In this document: piece after piece, positions 1-7,450 of the stretch | How the letters are laid out: each line of letters opens with the position of its first letter | Position numbering within the stretch: position 1 is the first letter of the stretch | Virus record (IMG/VR): IMGVR_UViG_3300035670_000231 | Coordinates: 1 to 59,677 of that record | Length of the DNA stretch: 59,677 bases | Strand: one strand, 5' to 3' | DNA from: a virus | Notes under the pieces: generated by a model | What the model saw: the letters and a program-made list of their open reading frames with translations, nothing else | Told to the model about the DNA's origin: nothing | Database searches by the model: none | Made by a program: the position numbers and the translations under genes

Positions 1-127
1 GTGATCTCGACCTTGAGCCCGGTCTCCTCGTAGGCCTCCTTGATGGCGTTGGCCTGCATCGGCAGGCCGGGCTCCATCCCGCCCTTGGGGAAGGTGTGCT
101 CGTAGCCGCCGAACTCGTTGGTGGGCT
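1..127. repeat. 127-bp terminal overlap, left copy
   Basis: The first 127 bases are identical to 59551-59677. The overlap lies inside a coding frame, and 127 is a common assembler k-mer length, so this reads as circular closure of the assembly and not as a biological terminal repeat. The real genome would then be 59,550 bp. A true short direct terminal repeat cannot be excluded from sequence alone. Confidence 0.95.
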
Positions 128-1562
128 TGGTGAGCCAGACCCGGCCGTCGCCCTCGACGATGACCACGCCGGTGCCGATGCCCTTGCCGGGCGCGGGCTC
201 GAACGGATCCTCCTCGATCCTGGCGTTCTGACCGGCCACGGTGGCCCAGCCGGCGTCCTCGGCCGGCGGCTTCCAGGGGCGGAAGGCCACGCCGTTCAGG
301 GCCGGCGGCGTCTCGCCCCCCGGCACGAAGGTCGCCACCTTGTCGGGGTCGTTCCAGGTCTCGGGCGCGCTGGGCTTGCTCGGGTAGTTGATGGTGACCG
401 GCTTGCCCTTGTCGTCGGTGCCTGCCGGGTGCGCCTTGGCGCCGGGTGGCGGGGCCTTGGCGGCCGCAGGAGCGCTCCAGAAGGAGCCCTGCCCACCAGC
501 CCCGGAAGAGCCCGACAGCGGGCCCGACAGGCCGAGCTGGGGCGCCTTGAAGCCACCGCCTGCGCTACCCTTGGCGGGCGCGAACTGCCCGCCCTTCGAT
601 TGCGGAGCGCCAGCAGGCCAGCGGTTCGCCTTTGCAAGATCCAGCCGCTCGCGGATGTTGCTCAAGAGATCCGAGATGCCCTTGGAGACGGTCTTGCCCG
701 AGTGCATAGGGTGTGCGCTCGGCAGAAGGTCGTTGTCCTGAACGTAAGCCGACCGGGCCGGCGAGCCCCGGCGCAGCAGCGTCAGGTGCGCATTGACCCG
801 AGCCATTGCCCAGGCCGAGCGCGAGACGCCGGGCCGATGGCTGGTCGAGTAGGCGCCAGCGCCGCGGCGCCAGACGGCCTTGAGCGCGGCCAGGGACGCC
901 TTCTTCGCCGGGTCCTGGCCGTGCTTCTCGTTGTGCTCCTCGACCTTGCGCTTGAGCGCCGCCAGGGCAGCGTCATCGAGGCTGATGCCGCCGGACCGGT
1001 CGGCCGCCGAGCCTTCGGGGTTCTTCTCCGATCCGCGGATGCGATCCTCCGCCGGGGCCGGGGTCTTGCGCGGATCCTCGGCCTTGTCGATCTCGGTGCG
1101 CCCGAGCGGTGCTGGCACGTGCACGTCCGACGGCGACGGGTTCATCTTCTCCAGGCGGTTGGTGATCGACTCCGCCCAGGCCTTGCCGGCGTTGCCGCCC
1201 CACAGCCACCAAGCGATCGTGCCGGCGGTCGGCCCGCCGTCGGGCTCCTTTGCGTCCGGCCGGTAGTTCTTCGCGTGGCGCGAGAAGAAGGCGTGCATGC
1301 GCCGCACGGTCTCGGTGGAGACGGCGTCGCCGTTGGCGAGGTTCGCCGCCCGCTGCACGCCCGAGCCGATGCCCTGGTCGCTGGCCTCGGTGTTCGACAG
1401 GCCGCCGCGGCCCCACTTCTTGCGCGCTTCCAGGCCGCGTCGGGCGGCTGATCGCACGCCTTCTGGCGGGACATGGCCGTCGCCCTTGGCGAGCTGCACG
1501 GTGAGGATGGCGGCGCGCAGCTTGGCGATTCGCAGGCGGAGAAGGGCGGTGTCTTGTGGCAT
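1..1562 (-). CDS. Giant polyvalent head protein (N-terminal part; gene crosses the contig ends)
   Basis: N-terminal ~520 residues of an 1829-aa protein whose remainder is 55623-59677. I read the frame directly: it is open from an ATG at 1562 through the contig end. Residues ~31-140 form a domain common in phage head-region proteins (motif KKWGRGGLSNTEA, then WWLWGGNAGKAWAE). Residues ~173-286 form a second phage domain (RGSEKNPEGSA, RRGAGAYSTSHRPG, QDNDLLPSAHP). A Gly/Ala/Pro-rich linker with a WPAG..KGGQF motif follows, then a NUDIX domain from ~445 with GGYEHTFPKGG and KEAYEETGL at 508-516. The Nudix-box metal ligands are present, but the Glu of GX5E is a Leu. The gene follows the Mu gpF-like gene, as expected for a virion protein. 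The start at 1562 lacks an obvious Shine-Dalgarno, so it is the least certain point. Confidence 0.85.
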   Translation of the reverse strand, partial: MPQDTALLRLRIAKLRAAILTVQLAKGDGHVPPEGVRSAARRGLEARKKWGRGGLSNTEASDQGIGSGVQRAANLANGDAVSTETVRRMHAFFSRHAKNYRPDAKEPDGGPTAGTIAWWLWGGNAGKAWAESITNRLEKMNPSPSDVHVPAPLGRTEIDKAEDPRKTPAPAEDRIRGSEKNPEGSAADRSGGISLDDAALAALKRKVEEHNEKHGQDPAKKASLAALKAVWRRGAGAYSTSHRPGVSRSAWAMARVNAHLTLLRRGSPARSAYVQDNDLLPSAHPMHSGKTVSKGISDLLSNIRERLDLAKANRWPAGAPQSKGGQFAPAKGSAGGGFKAPQLGLSGPLSGSSGAGGQGSFWSAPAAAKAPPPGAKAHPAGTDDKGKPVTINYPSKPSAPETWNDPDKVATFVPGGETPPALNGVAFRPWKPPAEDAGWATVAGQNARIEEDPFEPAPGKGIGTGVVIVEGDGRVWLTKPTNEFGGYEHTFPKGGMEPGLPMQANAIKEAYEETGLKVEI

Positions 1563-1597
1563 GGCGGGCTGACGGGTGAACCGTACACTCGGCCCGG

Positions 1598-1768
1598 ATG
1601 GACCGGCTCGACGACGTGGCAGTGTACCGGCGGCTTCTGGCCGTGTGCGATGAGCTGTCCGAGCTGTCGGACGCGTGCTGGTCGCCCAGGACGGCCCGGG
1701 CGGTGGAGTTCCTGGCGAGCGTGGTCGGCCGGATGGCCTCGCTGCTGCGCGAGTCGATGCGGCGCTAG
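1598..1768 (+). CDS. Small 56-aa protein on the strand opposite the head genes
   Basis: Short plus-strand frame, ATG 1598 to TAG 1766, in the gap between the Mu gpF-like gene (stop 1765) and the giant protein (start 1562). The product is charged, hydrophobic-patterned and helical-looking (MDRLDDVAVYRRLLAVCDEL at the start, SVVGRMASLLRESMRR at the end). A TACACT -10-like hexamer (1584-1589) sits eight bases before the ATG with no Shine-Dalgarno and no good -35. Its stop shares the tetramer CTAG with the opposing gpF-like gene, as at two other convergent junctions in this genome, which supports it as real. Function unknown. Confidence 0.5.
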   Translation: MDRLDDVAVYRRLLAVCDELSELSDACWSPRTARAVEFLASVVGRMASLLRESMRR

Positions 1769-2895
1769 GCGAGCTGCTCCGGCTCGAACGGCCGGATCCA
1801 GACGGTGCAGCGGCAATTCGGGTGCAGGGGCGGCAGCATCTGCGCCCCCTTGGGCGTGTTGAAAGGCTGGCCGAAGGTGACGCCGAGCTTGGGGTTCAGC
1901 TTCGGCACCGGCGCGCAGAGCGAGCACAGCCGCTCGTCTTTCGAGACGACCCACTGGCGGCGCACGTTCGCCTCGGGCACGACGCCCTGCTGGATCGCCT
2001 GCCGCCACGCATCCTGCACGCCGAAGTTGGTGGCGCGCAGCGCCTCGGTCCTGGCGATCGTCTCCGAGCGGTGCTTGAGGTACTTCCGGGCGTAGGCGTC
2101 GACCATCTTGTCGATCTGCGCCGCGGTCAGGGGCTTGCCCTGCTGCATGGCGCGCTTGAGCTGGCCGTCGTAGCGGAAGTCGCGCAGCCGGCGCTCCAGG
2201 ATCCCGTCCTTGAGCTGGCCGTCCTCGTCGAGCGCGTAGACCTGCGCCCCGCCCGGGGCCCGGGAGATCTTCCCGCCCAGGTTCCAGCCGTCGGCCGAGC
2301 GCCGCAGGTGGAAGGTCTGCAGCTCCTTCTTGAAGTTCTTCACCGCCTGCGCCTGCCGGTCGGTGAGGCCCACCACCTGCCGGACCTCGCGGGCGACGTC
2401 GCGGGGGTTGCGGCCCTCGGTCATGCCGGCGGCGAGGTACTGGCGGATGCCCTCGCGGGTGCCCTGGTCGATCTGGCGGATCAGGCCCAGGCTGTAGGTG
2501 GAGAGCCAGTCGATCAGGCGCGGGTTGAGCTGGTTGAAGGCGAAGGTGGCGCCGGTGATGCGGGTGGCGATCTGCGTGGCCCCCATGGCCCCGGCCGCCC
2601 AGGTGGCGTCCTGCAGCCCAGCGGCCACGGCCCCGGCACCATCGGCGGGCAGGCCGAGCAGGGCCAGTACCTTGCCGATGTCGCCGCTCTGGATCGCCGC
2701 CACCACGGCATCGAGCGAGACGGCCCCCTTCTGCGCGTCGAGCGCGGCGAGCAGGGCGCGCGCCAGGGCCGGCTCCAGCTTGGCGGCGAAGGCATCGATC
2801 TCGTCGGGCACGCTGCGCCGCGCCTTGCTGATGGTCTGCGGGAGCTGCAGCGCCGGCCGGAGTCGGCGGTAGGGCCCGGCGCCACTTTGTATCAT
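1765..2895 (-). CDS. Mu gpF-like minor head (head morphogenesis) protein
   Basis: 376 aa if the ATG at 2895 is used; the frame is open upstream to 3042, but that would overrun a divergent promoter and the start of the next gene. The C-terminus carries the signature of the SPP1 gp7/Mu gpF family: SKDERLCSLCAPVPKLNP, then LPPLHPNCRCTVW, with paired Cys/His near the end. These proteins sit near the portal inside the capsid and help head assembly or DNA ejection. In most phages the gene follows portal directly; here it is separated from portal by about 12 kb of fibre genes and a plus-strand cluster. It is followed by the giant polyvalent protein. Confidence 0.87.
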   Translation of the reverse strand: MIQSGAGPYRRLRPALQLPQTISKARRSVPDEIDAFAAKLEPALARALLAALDAQKGAVSLDAVVAAIQSGDIGKVLALLGLPADGAGAVAAGLQDATWAAGAMGATQIATRITGATFAFNQLNPRLIDWLSTYSLGLIRQIDQGTREGIRQYLAAGMTEGRNPRDVAREVRQVVGLTDRQAQAVKNFKKELQTFHLRRSADGWNLGGKISRAPGGAQVYALDEDGQLKDGILERRLRDFRYDGQLKRAMQQGKPLTAAQIDKMVDAYARKYLKHRSETIARTEALRATNFGVQDAWRQAIQQGVVPEANVRRQWVVSKDERLCSLCAPVPKLNPKLGVTFGQPFNTPKGAQMLPPLHPNCRCTVWIRPFEPEQLA

Positions 2896-2905
2896 TTCGG
2901 TGATA
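2890..2905. promoter_or_regulatory. Operator-like dyad TATCA-N6-TGATA (site 1)
   Basis: Perfect inverted arms TATCA (2890-2894) and TGATA (2901-2905) around TTTCGG. It lies just upstream of the -35 of the rightward promoter and overlaps the start codon region of the leftward head gene. The same dyad recurs at 23300-23315 and, degenerate, twice near 28.7 kb, always in front of a plus-strand operon. Confidence 0.65.
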
Positions 2906-2913
2906 ACCCCTAG

Positions 2914-2942
2914 TTGCAAACGGCGCGTGATGCGCCTATAGT
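2914..2942 (+). promoter_or_regulatory. Sigma70-type promoter for the 3.0-7.4 kb operon
   Basis: TTGCAA (2914-2919), 17-bp spacer, TATAGT (2937-2942). The following 20 bases (2943-2962) match the same position downstream of the 23.3 kb promoter at 18 of 20 positions (CCAMCCCATCGCARCACGCA). An AAGGAG ribosome site and the ATG at 2987 follow. Confidence 0.8.
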
Positions 2943-2986
2943 CCACCCCATCGCAGCACGCATCATCCCACGAAGGAGCCCGCAAC

Positions 2987-3217
2987 ATGAAGCACCCCAC
3001 CCGCCCGATGCTCCGCAAAGGCAAGGACCTGTTCGAGGTCATCGATCACATCGAGTTCGCGGCCGTGTCCTACATGGCCGGCAAGCGCATGCTCGGCGAG
3101 CAGGCCATGCGCGACCTGATCGACAGCGATCCCGAGGTGCGCGCCTCCTGGCAGCGCAAGATCGCCCGCGGGCTGAAGGCCACCGGCCTGGACACCACCA
3201 AGCTGATCGGCCGCTGA
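2987..3217 (+). CDS. Hypothetical 76-aa protein, first gene of the early operon
   Basis: Basic, soluble, helical-looking protein with no motif that I recognise. It is the first gene after the 2914-2942 promoter, with AAGGAG about ten bases before its ATG, and so should be among the earliest and most strongly made products. The next gene starts two bases after its stop, indicating a tight operon. Confidence 0.75.
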   Translation: MKHPTRPMLRKGKDLFEVIDHIEFAAVSYMAGKRMLGEQAMRDLIDSDPEVRASWQRKIARGLKATGLDTTKLIGR

Positions 3218-3219
3218 TC

Positions 3220-3480
3220 ATGCCCGTGACGATCACCACCCACGTGCAGGGTATTCCCTGCCAAGCCACGCTGACGCACTTCAGCGCCTACCGCCCGGCG
3301 CGGGTCTACGGCCCGCCCGAGCAGTGCAGCCCGGAGGAGCCCGAGGAGATCGAGTTCGACATCCTCGACCGCCGCGGCCGCCCGGCGCCCTGGCTGGAGC
3401 GCAAGCTCACCGAGGCCGATCAGGCGCGCATCGAGAACGAGCTGTACGAGGCCCGGCGCGACTGGGACGCCGACTACTGA
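3220..3480 (+). CDS. Hypothetical 86-aa acidic phage protein
   Basis: Starts at the ATG (3220) right after the previous stop, giving 86 aa. The N-terminal half looks like a beta-rich fold (TITTHVQGIPCQATLTHF). The middle, SPEEPEEIEFDILDR, is very acidic, and the end is helical and charged. Small acidic early proteins are frequent in phages, sometimes as host-takeover or DNA-mimic factors, but nothing here identifies a target. Confidence 0.72.
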   Translation: MPVTITTHVQGIPCQATLTHFSAYRPARVYGPPEQCSPEEPEEIEFDILDRRGRPAPWLERKLTEADQARIENELYEARRDWDADY

Positions 3481-3512
3481 CCCACCTACCAACCACCAAG
3501 GAAACCCGCACC

Positions 3513-3692
3513 ATGAAGCGATCACACCTCACCACGCCGCGCAACCTCGGCGACTGCGACTTCACCGTCGGCTACCCCTCGGTCGAGCGAGGCCGCCTGC
3601 GCGGCATCGCCGGCACGCTCGGCAGCGCCGCCATCATCGCCGCCCTGGCCGTGATGATCGGCTACGCCCTCGCCATGATGGTGCCGGCATGA
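3513..3692 (+). CDS. Small membrane protein (59 aa)
   Basis: ATG at 3513 preceded by an AAGGA ribosome site. Polar N-terminal 33 residues are followed by one hydrophobic segment (about residues 35-56, GSAAIIAALAVMIGYALAMM) and an immediate C-terminus, so a single C-terminal membrane anchor with a cytoplasmic N-terminus is likely. It overlaps the next start by four bases (ATGA). Role unknown. Confidence 0.68.
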   Translation: MKRSHLTTPRNLGDCDFTVGYPSVERGRLRGIAGTLGSAAIIAALAVMIGYALAMMVPA

Positions 3693-4009
3693 AGCCGGTC
3701 GCCTCCAACCGCGTGGCGGTGCCGCTCAACGGCGCCATCCTGGTCCACGACGAGCGCCGGGCGCGCAACCCGCACTCCCTGATCGCCGAGCTGCCCTGGT
3801 TCGCCGAAAGCGCGCTCGGGCCCACCCTGATCGAGGCCGAGGCCACCGCCCGCGCCATCGTCGTCATGCCCGAGGTCCACACCCTGCTGCGCGACTGCTT
3901 CGGCTATCTCGACTGGATCCCCGAGAGCGCTGCCGGCGGCGACGACGAAGCCGTGGCCCTCGCCCGCCGGACCAAGGCCGTCCTAGACAAGCTGGAGGGC
4001 CGGGCATGA
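3689..4009 (+). CDS. Hypothetical 106-aa protein
   Basis: ATG overlaps the preceding stop (ATGA), implying translational coupling. The second half (AEATARAIVVMPEVHTLLRDC, then ALARRTKAVLDKLEG) resembles small phage proteins of unknown function that accompany early operons. There are no metal or membrane motifs. Coupled again to the next gene by ATGA. Confidence 0.7.
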   Translation: MKPVASNRVAVPLNGAILVHDERRARNPHSLIAELPWFAESALGPTLIEAEATARAIVVMPEVHTLLRDCFGYLDWIPESAAGGDDEAVALARRTKAVLDKLEGRA

Positions 4010-4221
4010 GCACGACACCCGAGGTCGGCAAGACCTACCACATCAGCCACCGCCGCAAGGGCGCGTTCACCGGCACCGTGACGCGCCTGGGCGATACCTG
4101 GGCCGACATCTTGGTCGTGTCCGGCCGTGCCCGCGCCATGCTGCCCTACAACGAGCGCGAAGCCGGCGAGACCGTGACGGTCCGCCTGTCGTTCTCCACC
4201 TTCACGGAGGTGCCGGCATGA
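4006..4221 (+). CDS. Hypothetical 71-aa small beta-rich protein
   Basis: Predicted mostly beta from alternating hydrophobic residues (GKTYHISHRRKGAFTGTVTR, ADILVVSGRA, ETVTVRLSFSTF); the size and pattern resemble an SH3- or KOW-like barrel, but that is only a fold guess. Start and stop overlap both neighbours by four bases, so it belongs to the coupled early operon. Confidence 0.68.
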   Translation: MSTTPEVGKTYHISHRRKGAFTGTVTRLGDTWADILVVSGRARAMLPYNEREAGETVTVRLSFSTFTEVPA

Positions 4222-4481
4222 CCCAGCTCACCATGACGGGCGAGGACTGGCTCAGCGACCGCGACCGTAAGGCCCAGGCCCGGGCCGAGGCGGCGAGACG
4301 GAAGGCCGCCATCAAGGCCGCCGAGAAGCTCCAAGCCGCGGCCGACGCCGTGGCCGAGTTCTCGATGGCCTGTTTCGAGTGCAACGACGCCAGCCGGCCC
4401 ATGGGCGCCGACGACGGGCGCAACATGCTCTCCGCCAACATGCGCGAGTTCGCAGGCTGGCTGGAGAGCGTCTACAAGTAG
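4218..4481 (+). CDS. Hypothetical 87-aa helical protein
   Basis: Strongly charged, Ala-rich helix (residues ~12-50: DRDRKAQARAEAARRKAAIK and onward) followed by a short domain with Cys-x2-Cys (FECN preceded by AC). No recognised family. ATGA overlap with the upstream gene. Confidence 0.68.
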   Translation: MTQLTMTGEDWLSDRDRKAQARAEAARRKAAIKAAEKLQAAADAVAEFSMACFECNDASRPMGADDGRNMLSANMREFAGWLESVYK

Positions 4482-4493
4482 GAGGGGCCCGCC

Positions 4494-4871
4494 ATGGGAT
4501 CCCTGAGTCGGTACGTGGCCAACACCACGGCCTACGCCGAGGTCATGTTCGTCCTGCTGCGAAAGGGCGGGACGGTGCACGAGATCGCCGAACAGTCCGG
4601 GCTCGGCCACCACACGGTCAACAAGCTCGTCCGGGCGATGCACCGGCGCGGCTTGGTCTTCGTGGTTCTCTGGCGCCGGGACGCGATCGGGCGCTATCGC
4701 TTGCCGGTGTGGCTGATCGGCTCCGGCCCGGACGCCACCAAGCCGCCGCGGCAGACGATGGAGGAGCGGCGCCAGCGATACGATGACCGGCGCCGCGAGA
4801 TCGCCGCCAGGACCGGCCGCGCCATGCGTAACGTGCGGCTGCGCGATTACCCCGAGGAGGCCACGCCATGA
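4494..4871 (+). CDS. Winged-helix DNA-binding protein (125 aa)
   Basis: Residues ~17-50 read as a helix-turn-helix: GGTVHEIAEQSGLGHHTVNK, then LVRAMHRRGL, typical of MarR/ArsR-like or replication-associated winged helices. A basic tail (RRQRYDDRRREIAARTGRAM) follows. Good AGGAGG-like site just upstream. It could regulate the early operon; no partner is evident. Confidence 0.72.
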   Translation: MGSLSRYVANTTAYAEVMFVLLRKGGTVHEIAEQSGLGHHTVNKLVRAMHRRGLVFVVLWRRDAIGRYRLPVWLIGSGPDATKPPRQTMEERRQRYDDRRREIAARTGRAMRNVRLRDYPEEATP

Positions 4872-5383
4872 GCCGCGCCAAGCCCCGCAAGAAGGCCTAC
4901 CGGCCGTCCAGTCCGGCGGTGCCGCCGATGCTCGCGCACCTGATGCTGCGCGCCAGTGCCTCGGCCACCGAGCCCGTGGCCAGCGAGAAGATCGATCGGA
5001 TGATGACCACCTTCTGGTCGGCTATCGACTGCGTGGCGCGCGGCCGCGACCCGGAGGTCGAGGACTGGCGGCAGATCGCCGACGCGATCAACTACGTCGA
5101 GACCATGATGCTGCGCGGCCACCTCGATCAGCAGGAGGTGCGCCCGACCCTGGAGGCCGCCGTCGCCGGCATGGCCGCCGCGGCCGAGCGCTACAAGGCC
5201 GGCAAGGGCCTGCGCATGGACGCGCCGGGGTTGAACGCAGTGCGCGAGACGCTCTCGATCTTCGAGCTGGCCGCCCGCGAGCTGCCCGAGATCGTCATGA
5301 TGGAGGTGCAGCACGAGACCCAGCAGCGGATCGCGCAGATCCTGGCCGACCGCGATGCGGCCGAGCGGGTCACGGCAGTGTGA
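4868..5383 (+). CDS. Hypothetical 171-aa protein, phage accessory family
   Basis: Basic N-terminus (SRAKPRKKAYRPSSPAVPPM) followed by an all-helical body (DRMMTTFWSAIDCVARG, DWRQIADAINYVETMMLRG, ETLSIFELAARELPEIVMME). Similar helical proteins occur in proteobacterial phage early regions with no assigned function. ATGA overlap with the HTH gene suggests coordinated synthesis. It is the last gene before a ~93-bp gap. Confidence 0.7.
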   Translation: MSRAKPRKKAYRPSSPAVPPMLAHLMLRASASATEPVASEKIDRMMTTFWSAIDCVARGRDPEVEDWRQIADAINYVETMMLRGHLDQQEVRPTLEAAVAGMAAAAERYKAGKGLRMDAPGLNAVRETLSIFELAARELPEIVMMEVQHETQQRIAQILADRDAAERVTAV

Positions 5384-5476
5384 GCACAACGGCAAACCGA
5401 CGGATAGCGGGCGCATGACGCGCCGTTCCTCGCGCTAACCTATCACCGTCCCAACAACCTGACCCCAGACATCCCC

Positions 5477-6580
5477 ATGAACGACACCATCCCCACCGCC
5501 GACGCAGCGGTCGCCGAGATCGCGAGCGGCATCGAGGCCGTGCGCACGCATGTAGGCGCCTTCGACCAGATCAGCGCCGGCATCGCCGAGATCGCGGCAC
5601 GCCACCCGCTCGACGTCATCGTCGGCGACATCGCCAGCACCAAGGGCATGGCCCGAGCGGTCGAGTCCCGGGCCGCATGGCGCGATCCCCGGATCCGCGT
5701 CGAGAAGGCGCGCAAGGCCGCCAAGGCGCCGCTGCTCGACCTCGGCCGCACCATCGACGCCTTCGCCGCCGGCATCGAGGCCCGGCTGCGGCTGGGCGAG
5801 GAGCACTACGACCGGCAGATCAAGGCCGAGGAGGCGCGCAAGGCCGCCGAGCGGGCCGAGCGCGAGCGCATCGAGCGCCTGCGCATCGAGCGGCACGAGC
5901 GGGCGATCGACGAGATCCGCGCCCGGGCGATGCTGGCCGCCAGCCGCCCGGCCGACGAGGTCGCCCAGATGGTCGCCAAGCTGGAGCAGCAGGAGATCGA
6001 CGCCGAGGCCTGGGAGGAGTTCGCCGACCGCGCCCGCGTGGCCCGTCGGCTGGCGCTGGACATCATGCGCGCCGCCCATGCCAGCGCGGTCCTGCGCGAG
6101 GCCGAGGAGGCCCGACGCGCCGCCGAGCGGGCGGAGCAGGAGCGGCAGGCGCAGGCCCTCGCGGCGCAGCAGCGGGCCCTGGCCGAGCAGCAGGCCGAGC
6201 TGGCGCGGCAGCGGGCCGAGATCGAGCAGCAGCGCGCCGCCATCGAGGCCGAGCGGCTGGCGCGTGAGGCAGCCGCCCAGCAGGCCGCACAGCAGGCCGC
6301 ACAGGCCTTCGAGCGGGTCGCCCAGGCCCAGGCCAATGCCGAGCGCGTCATGGGCGTGGTGGCCGCGCTGGAGGCCGAGACGCCGGCGCCTGAGCCGGAG
6401 ACGATGCGACTCGGGCAGATATGCGGCACGCTGGGCTTCACGGTGACCGAAGAGTTTCTCGCGGGCATCGGCTTCGATCGGTACGGGACGCAGCAGCGCG
6501 CCGTCCTCTACCGCGCCAGCGACTGGCCGGCGATCTGCGACGCCATCGCCGCTCACGTGCGCAGCCTGCGCGACCTCTGA
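5477..6580 (+). CDS. Long coiled-coil protein (367 aa)
   Basis: An N-terminal ~110-residue helical domain (MNDTIPTADAAVAEIASG; DVIVGDIASTKGMARAVESR) leads into ~200 residues of almost continuous Glu/Arg/Ala/Gln heptads (115-330), and a compact C-terminal domain (QICGTLGFTVTEEFLAGIGF ... VLYRASDWPAICDAIAAHV). The C-terminal part resembles domains in phage proteins that bind DNA or nucleoid, but I cannot assign it. The 93-bp gap upstream contains no clear sigma70 promoter; the ribosome site is also weak. Confidence 0.78.
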   Translation: MNDTIPTADAAVAEIASGIEAVRTHVGAFDQISAGIAEIAARHPLDVIVGDIASTKGMARAVESRAAWRDPRIRVEKARKAAKAPLLDLGRTIDAFAAGIEARLRLGEEHYDRQIKAEEARKAAERAERERIERLRIERHERAIDEIRARAMLAASRPADEVAQMVAKLEQQEIDAEAWEEFADRARVARRLALDIMRAAHASAVLREAEEARRAAERAEQERQAQALAAQQRALAEQQAELARQRAEIEQQRAAIEAERLAREAAAQQAAQQAAQAFERVAQAQANAERVMGVVAALEAETPAPEPETMRLGQICGTLGFTVTEEFLAGIGFDRYGTQQRAVLYRASDWPAICDAIAAHVRSLRDL

Positions 6581-6595
6581 CCCCAGGAGCCCACC

Positions 6596-6781
6596 ATGTC
6601 CCGAGACGAGTTCATCCGCCGCGCCGCGGCCATCTACAGGAGCGACGGCGCTCTGCGCCCGCACGACGCGCTGAGCGCCGCGGCTGCGCTCTGGGAGGTC
6701 CACGAGCCGGCCGACAACCCCGAAGAGCTGGCCCGCGAAGACCTCAAAATCTGGGCCGACAGCGAGGGCGGCGAGATCTGA
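6596..6781 (+). CDS. Hypothetical 61-aa protein
   Basis: Short helical protein (MSRDEFIRRAAAIYRSDG, then ALSAAAALWEVHE) with a CAGGAG site six bases before its ATG. No motif. Lies between the coiled-coil gene and mazG in the same direction. Confidence 0.65.
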   Translation: MSRDEFIRRAAAIYRSDGALRPHDALSAAAALWEVHEPADNPEELAREDLKIWADSEGGEI

Positions 6782-6804
6782 GCCGCGACAACCGAGGAGA
6801 GTGC

Positions 6805-7230
6805 ATGTCCTTCACGATTGACCAGACCTTGATCCGCCGGTCGGCGGAAACCCTGGGGTTCTACTGCCACGGGCTCGCCCGCGAGAGCGGCTGGTGGACG
6901 GACCTTGCCACCGGCGACGACCTGACCTGCCGCTACGCCCTGCCGATGGACACCAAGCCGCCGCGCAACATCGGCGAGCTGCTCTGCCTCGTGCACAGCG
7001 AGGTCAGCGAGGCCATGGAGGGCGCCCGGAAGGGCCTGATGGACGACCACCTGCCGCATCGGCCGATGCTGGAGGTGGAGCTGGCCGACGCGGTAATCCG
7101 CATCCTGGACATGGCCGGCGGGCTCGGGCTCGACCTGCCAGGGGCGATCGCCGAGAAGCTGGCCTATAACGCCCGGCGGGCCGACCACAAGCCGGCAGCG
7201 CGCGCCGCCGCTGGCGGCAAGGCCTTCTGA
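6805..7230 (+). CDS. mazG: MazG-like nucleotide pyrophosphohydrolase
   Basis: 141 aa starting at the ATG 6805 (GAGGAGAG upstream). It has the metal-binding signature of the all-alpha NTP pyrophosphatase family: EVSE at residues 66-69 and ELAD at 92-95 (ExxE...ExxD), in the context GELLCLVHSEVSEA and MLEVELADAVIRI. Such enzymes hydrolyse NTPs or dNTPs to monophosphates; phage versions are proposed to cleanse nucleotide pools or lower (p)ppGpp. Followed immediately by an overlapping small gene. Confidence 0.88.
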   Translation: MSFTIDQTLIRRSAETLGFYCHGLARESGWWTDLATGDDLTCRYALPMDTKPPRNIGELLCLVHSEVSEAMEGARKGLMDDHLPHRPMLEVELADAVIRILDMAGGLGLDLPGAIAEKLAYNARRADHKPAARAAAGGKAF

Positions 7231-7409
7231 TGCTCAGCGAATGGGCACAGATGATCGACGACTGCGAGAAGCGCGAGGGTCAGCTCACCGACTGGGAGCG
7301 GTCCTTCGTCGCCTCCGTGGCCGAGCGCCTGATGACCGGCCGCGGGCTCTCGGGCAAGCAGGACGAGACGCTCACCCGGATCTGGGACCGGGTGACCTCG
7401 CGCCGGTGA
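7230..7409 (+). CDS. Hypothetical 59-aa protein coupled to mazG
   Basis: The ATG at 7230 overlaps the mazG stop (TGATG). The product is acidic and helical: MLSEWAQMIDDCEKREGQL at the start, DWERSFVASVAERLMTGRGL in the middle. Proteins of this length and pattern, with the ending LSGKQDETLTRIWDRV, are frequent in phage early operons, but the function is unknown. Confidence 0.7.
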   Translation: MLSEWAQMIDDCEKREGQLTDWERSFVASVAERLMTGRGLSGKQDETLTRIWDRVTSRR

Positions 7410-7415
7410 CCGGCC

Positions 7416-7443
7416 TTGATCTGGCGCACCACGCGCCTAGAAT
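7416..7443 (+). promoter_or_regulatory. Promoter for a possibly leaderless HTH gene
   Basis: TTGATC (7416-7421), 16-bp spacer, TAGAAT (7438-7443). The expected transcription start is about 7450, at the ATG of the HTH gene (7451), and there is no Shine-Dalgarno, so a leaderless mRNA is likely. Confidence 0.6.
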
Positions 7444-7450
7444 GCGCGCC

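Noticed and set aside
1-127. True direct terminal repeats for packaging
   Set aside because: Length equals a usual k-mer and the repeat is within the giant gene; kept only as an alternative.
2895-3042. N-terminal extension of the gpF-like gene to 3042
   Set aside because: It would overlap the divergent promoter and the first 56 bases of the 2987 gene, and the added residues do not look like protein of this family.
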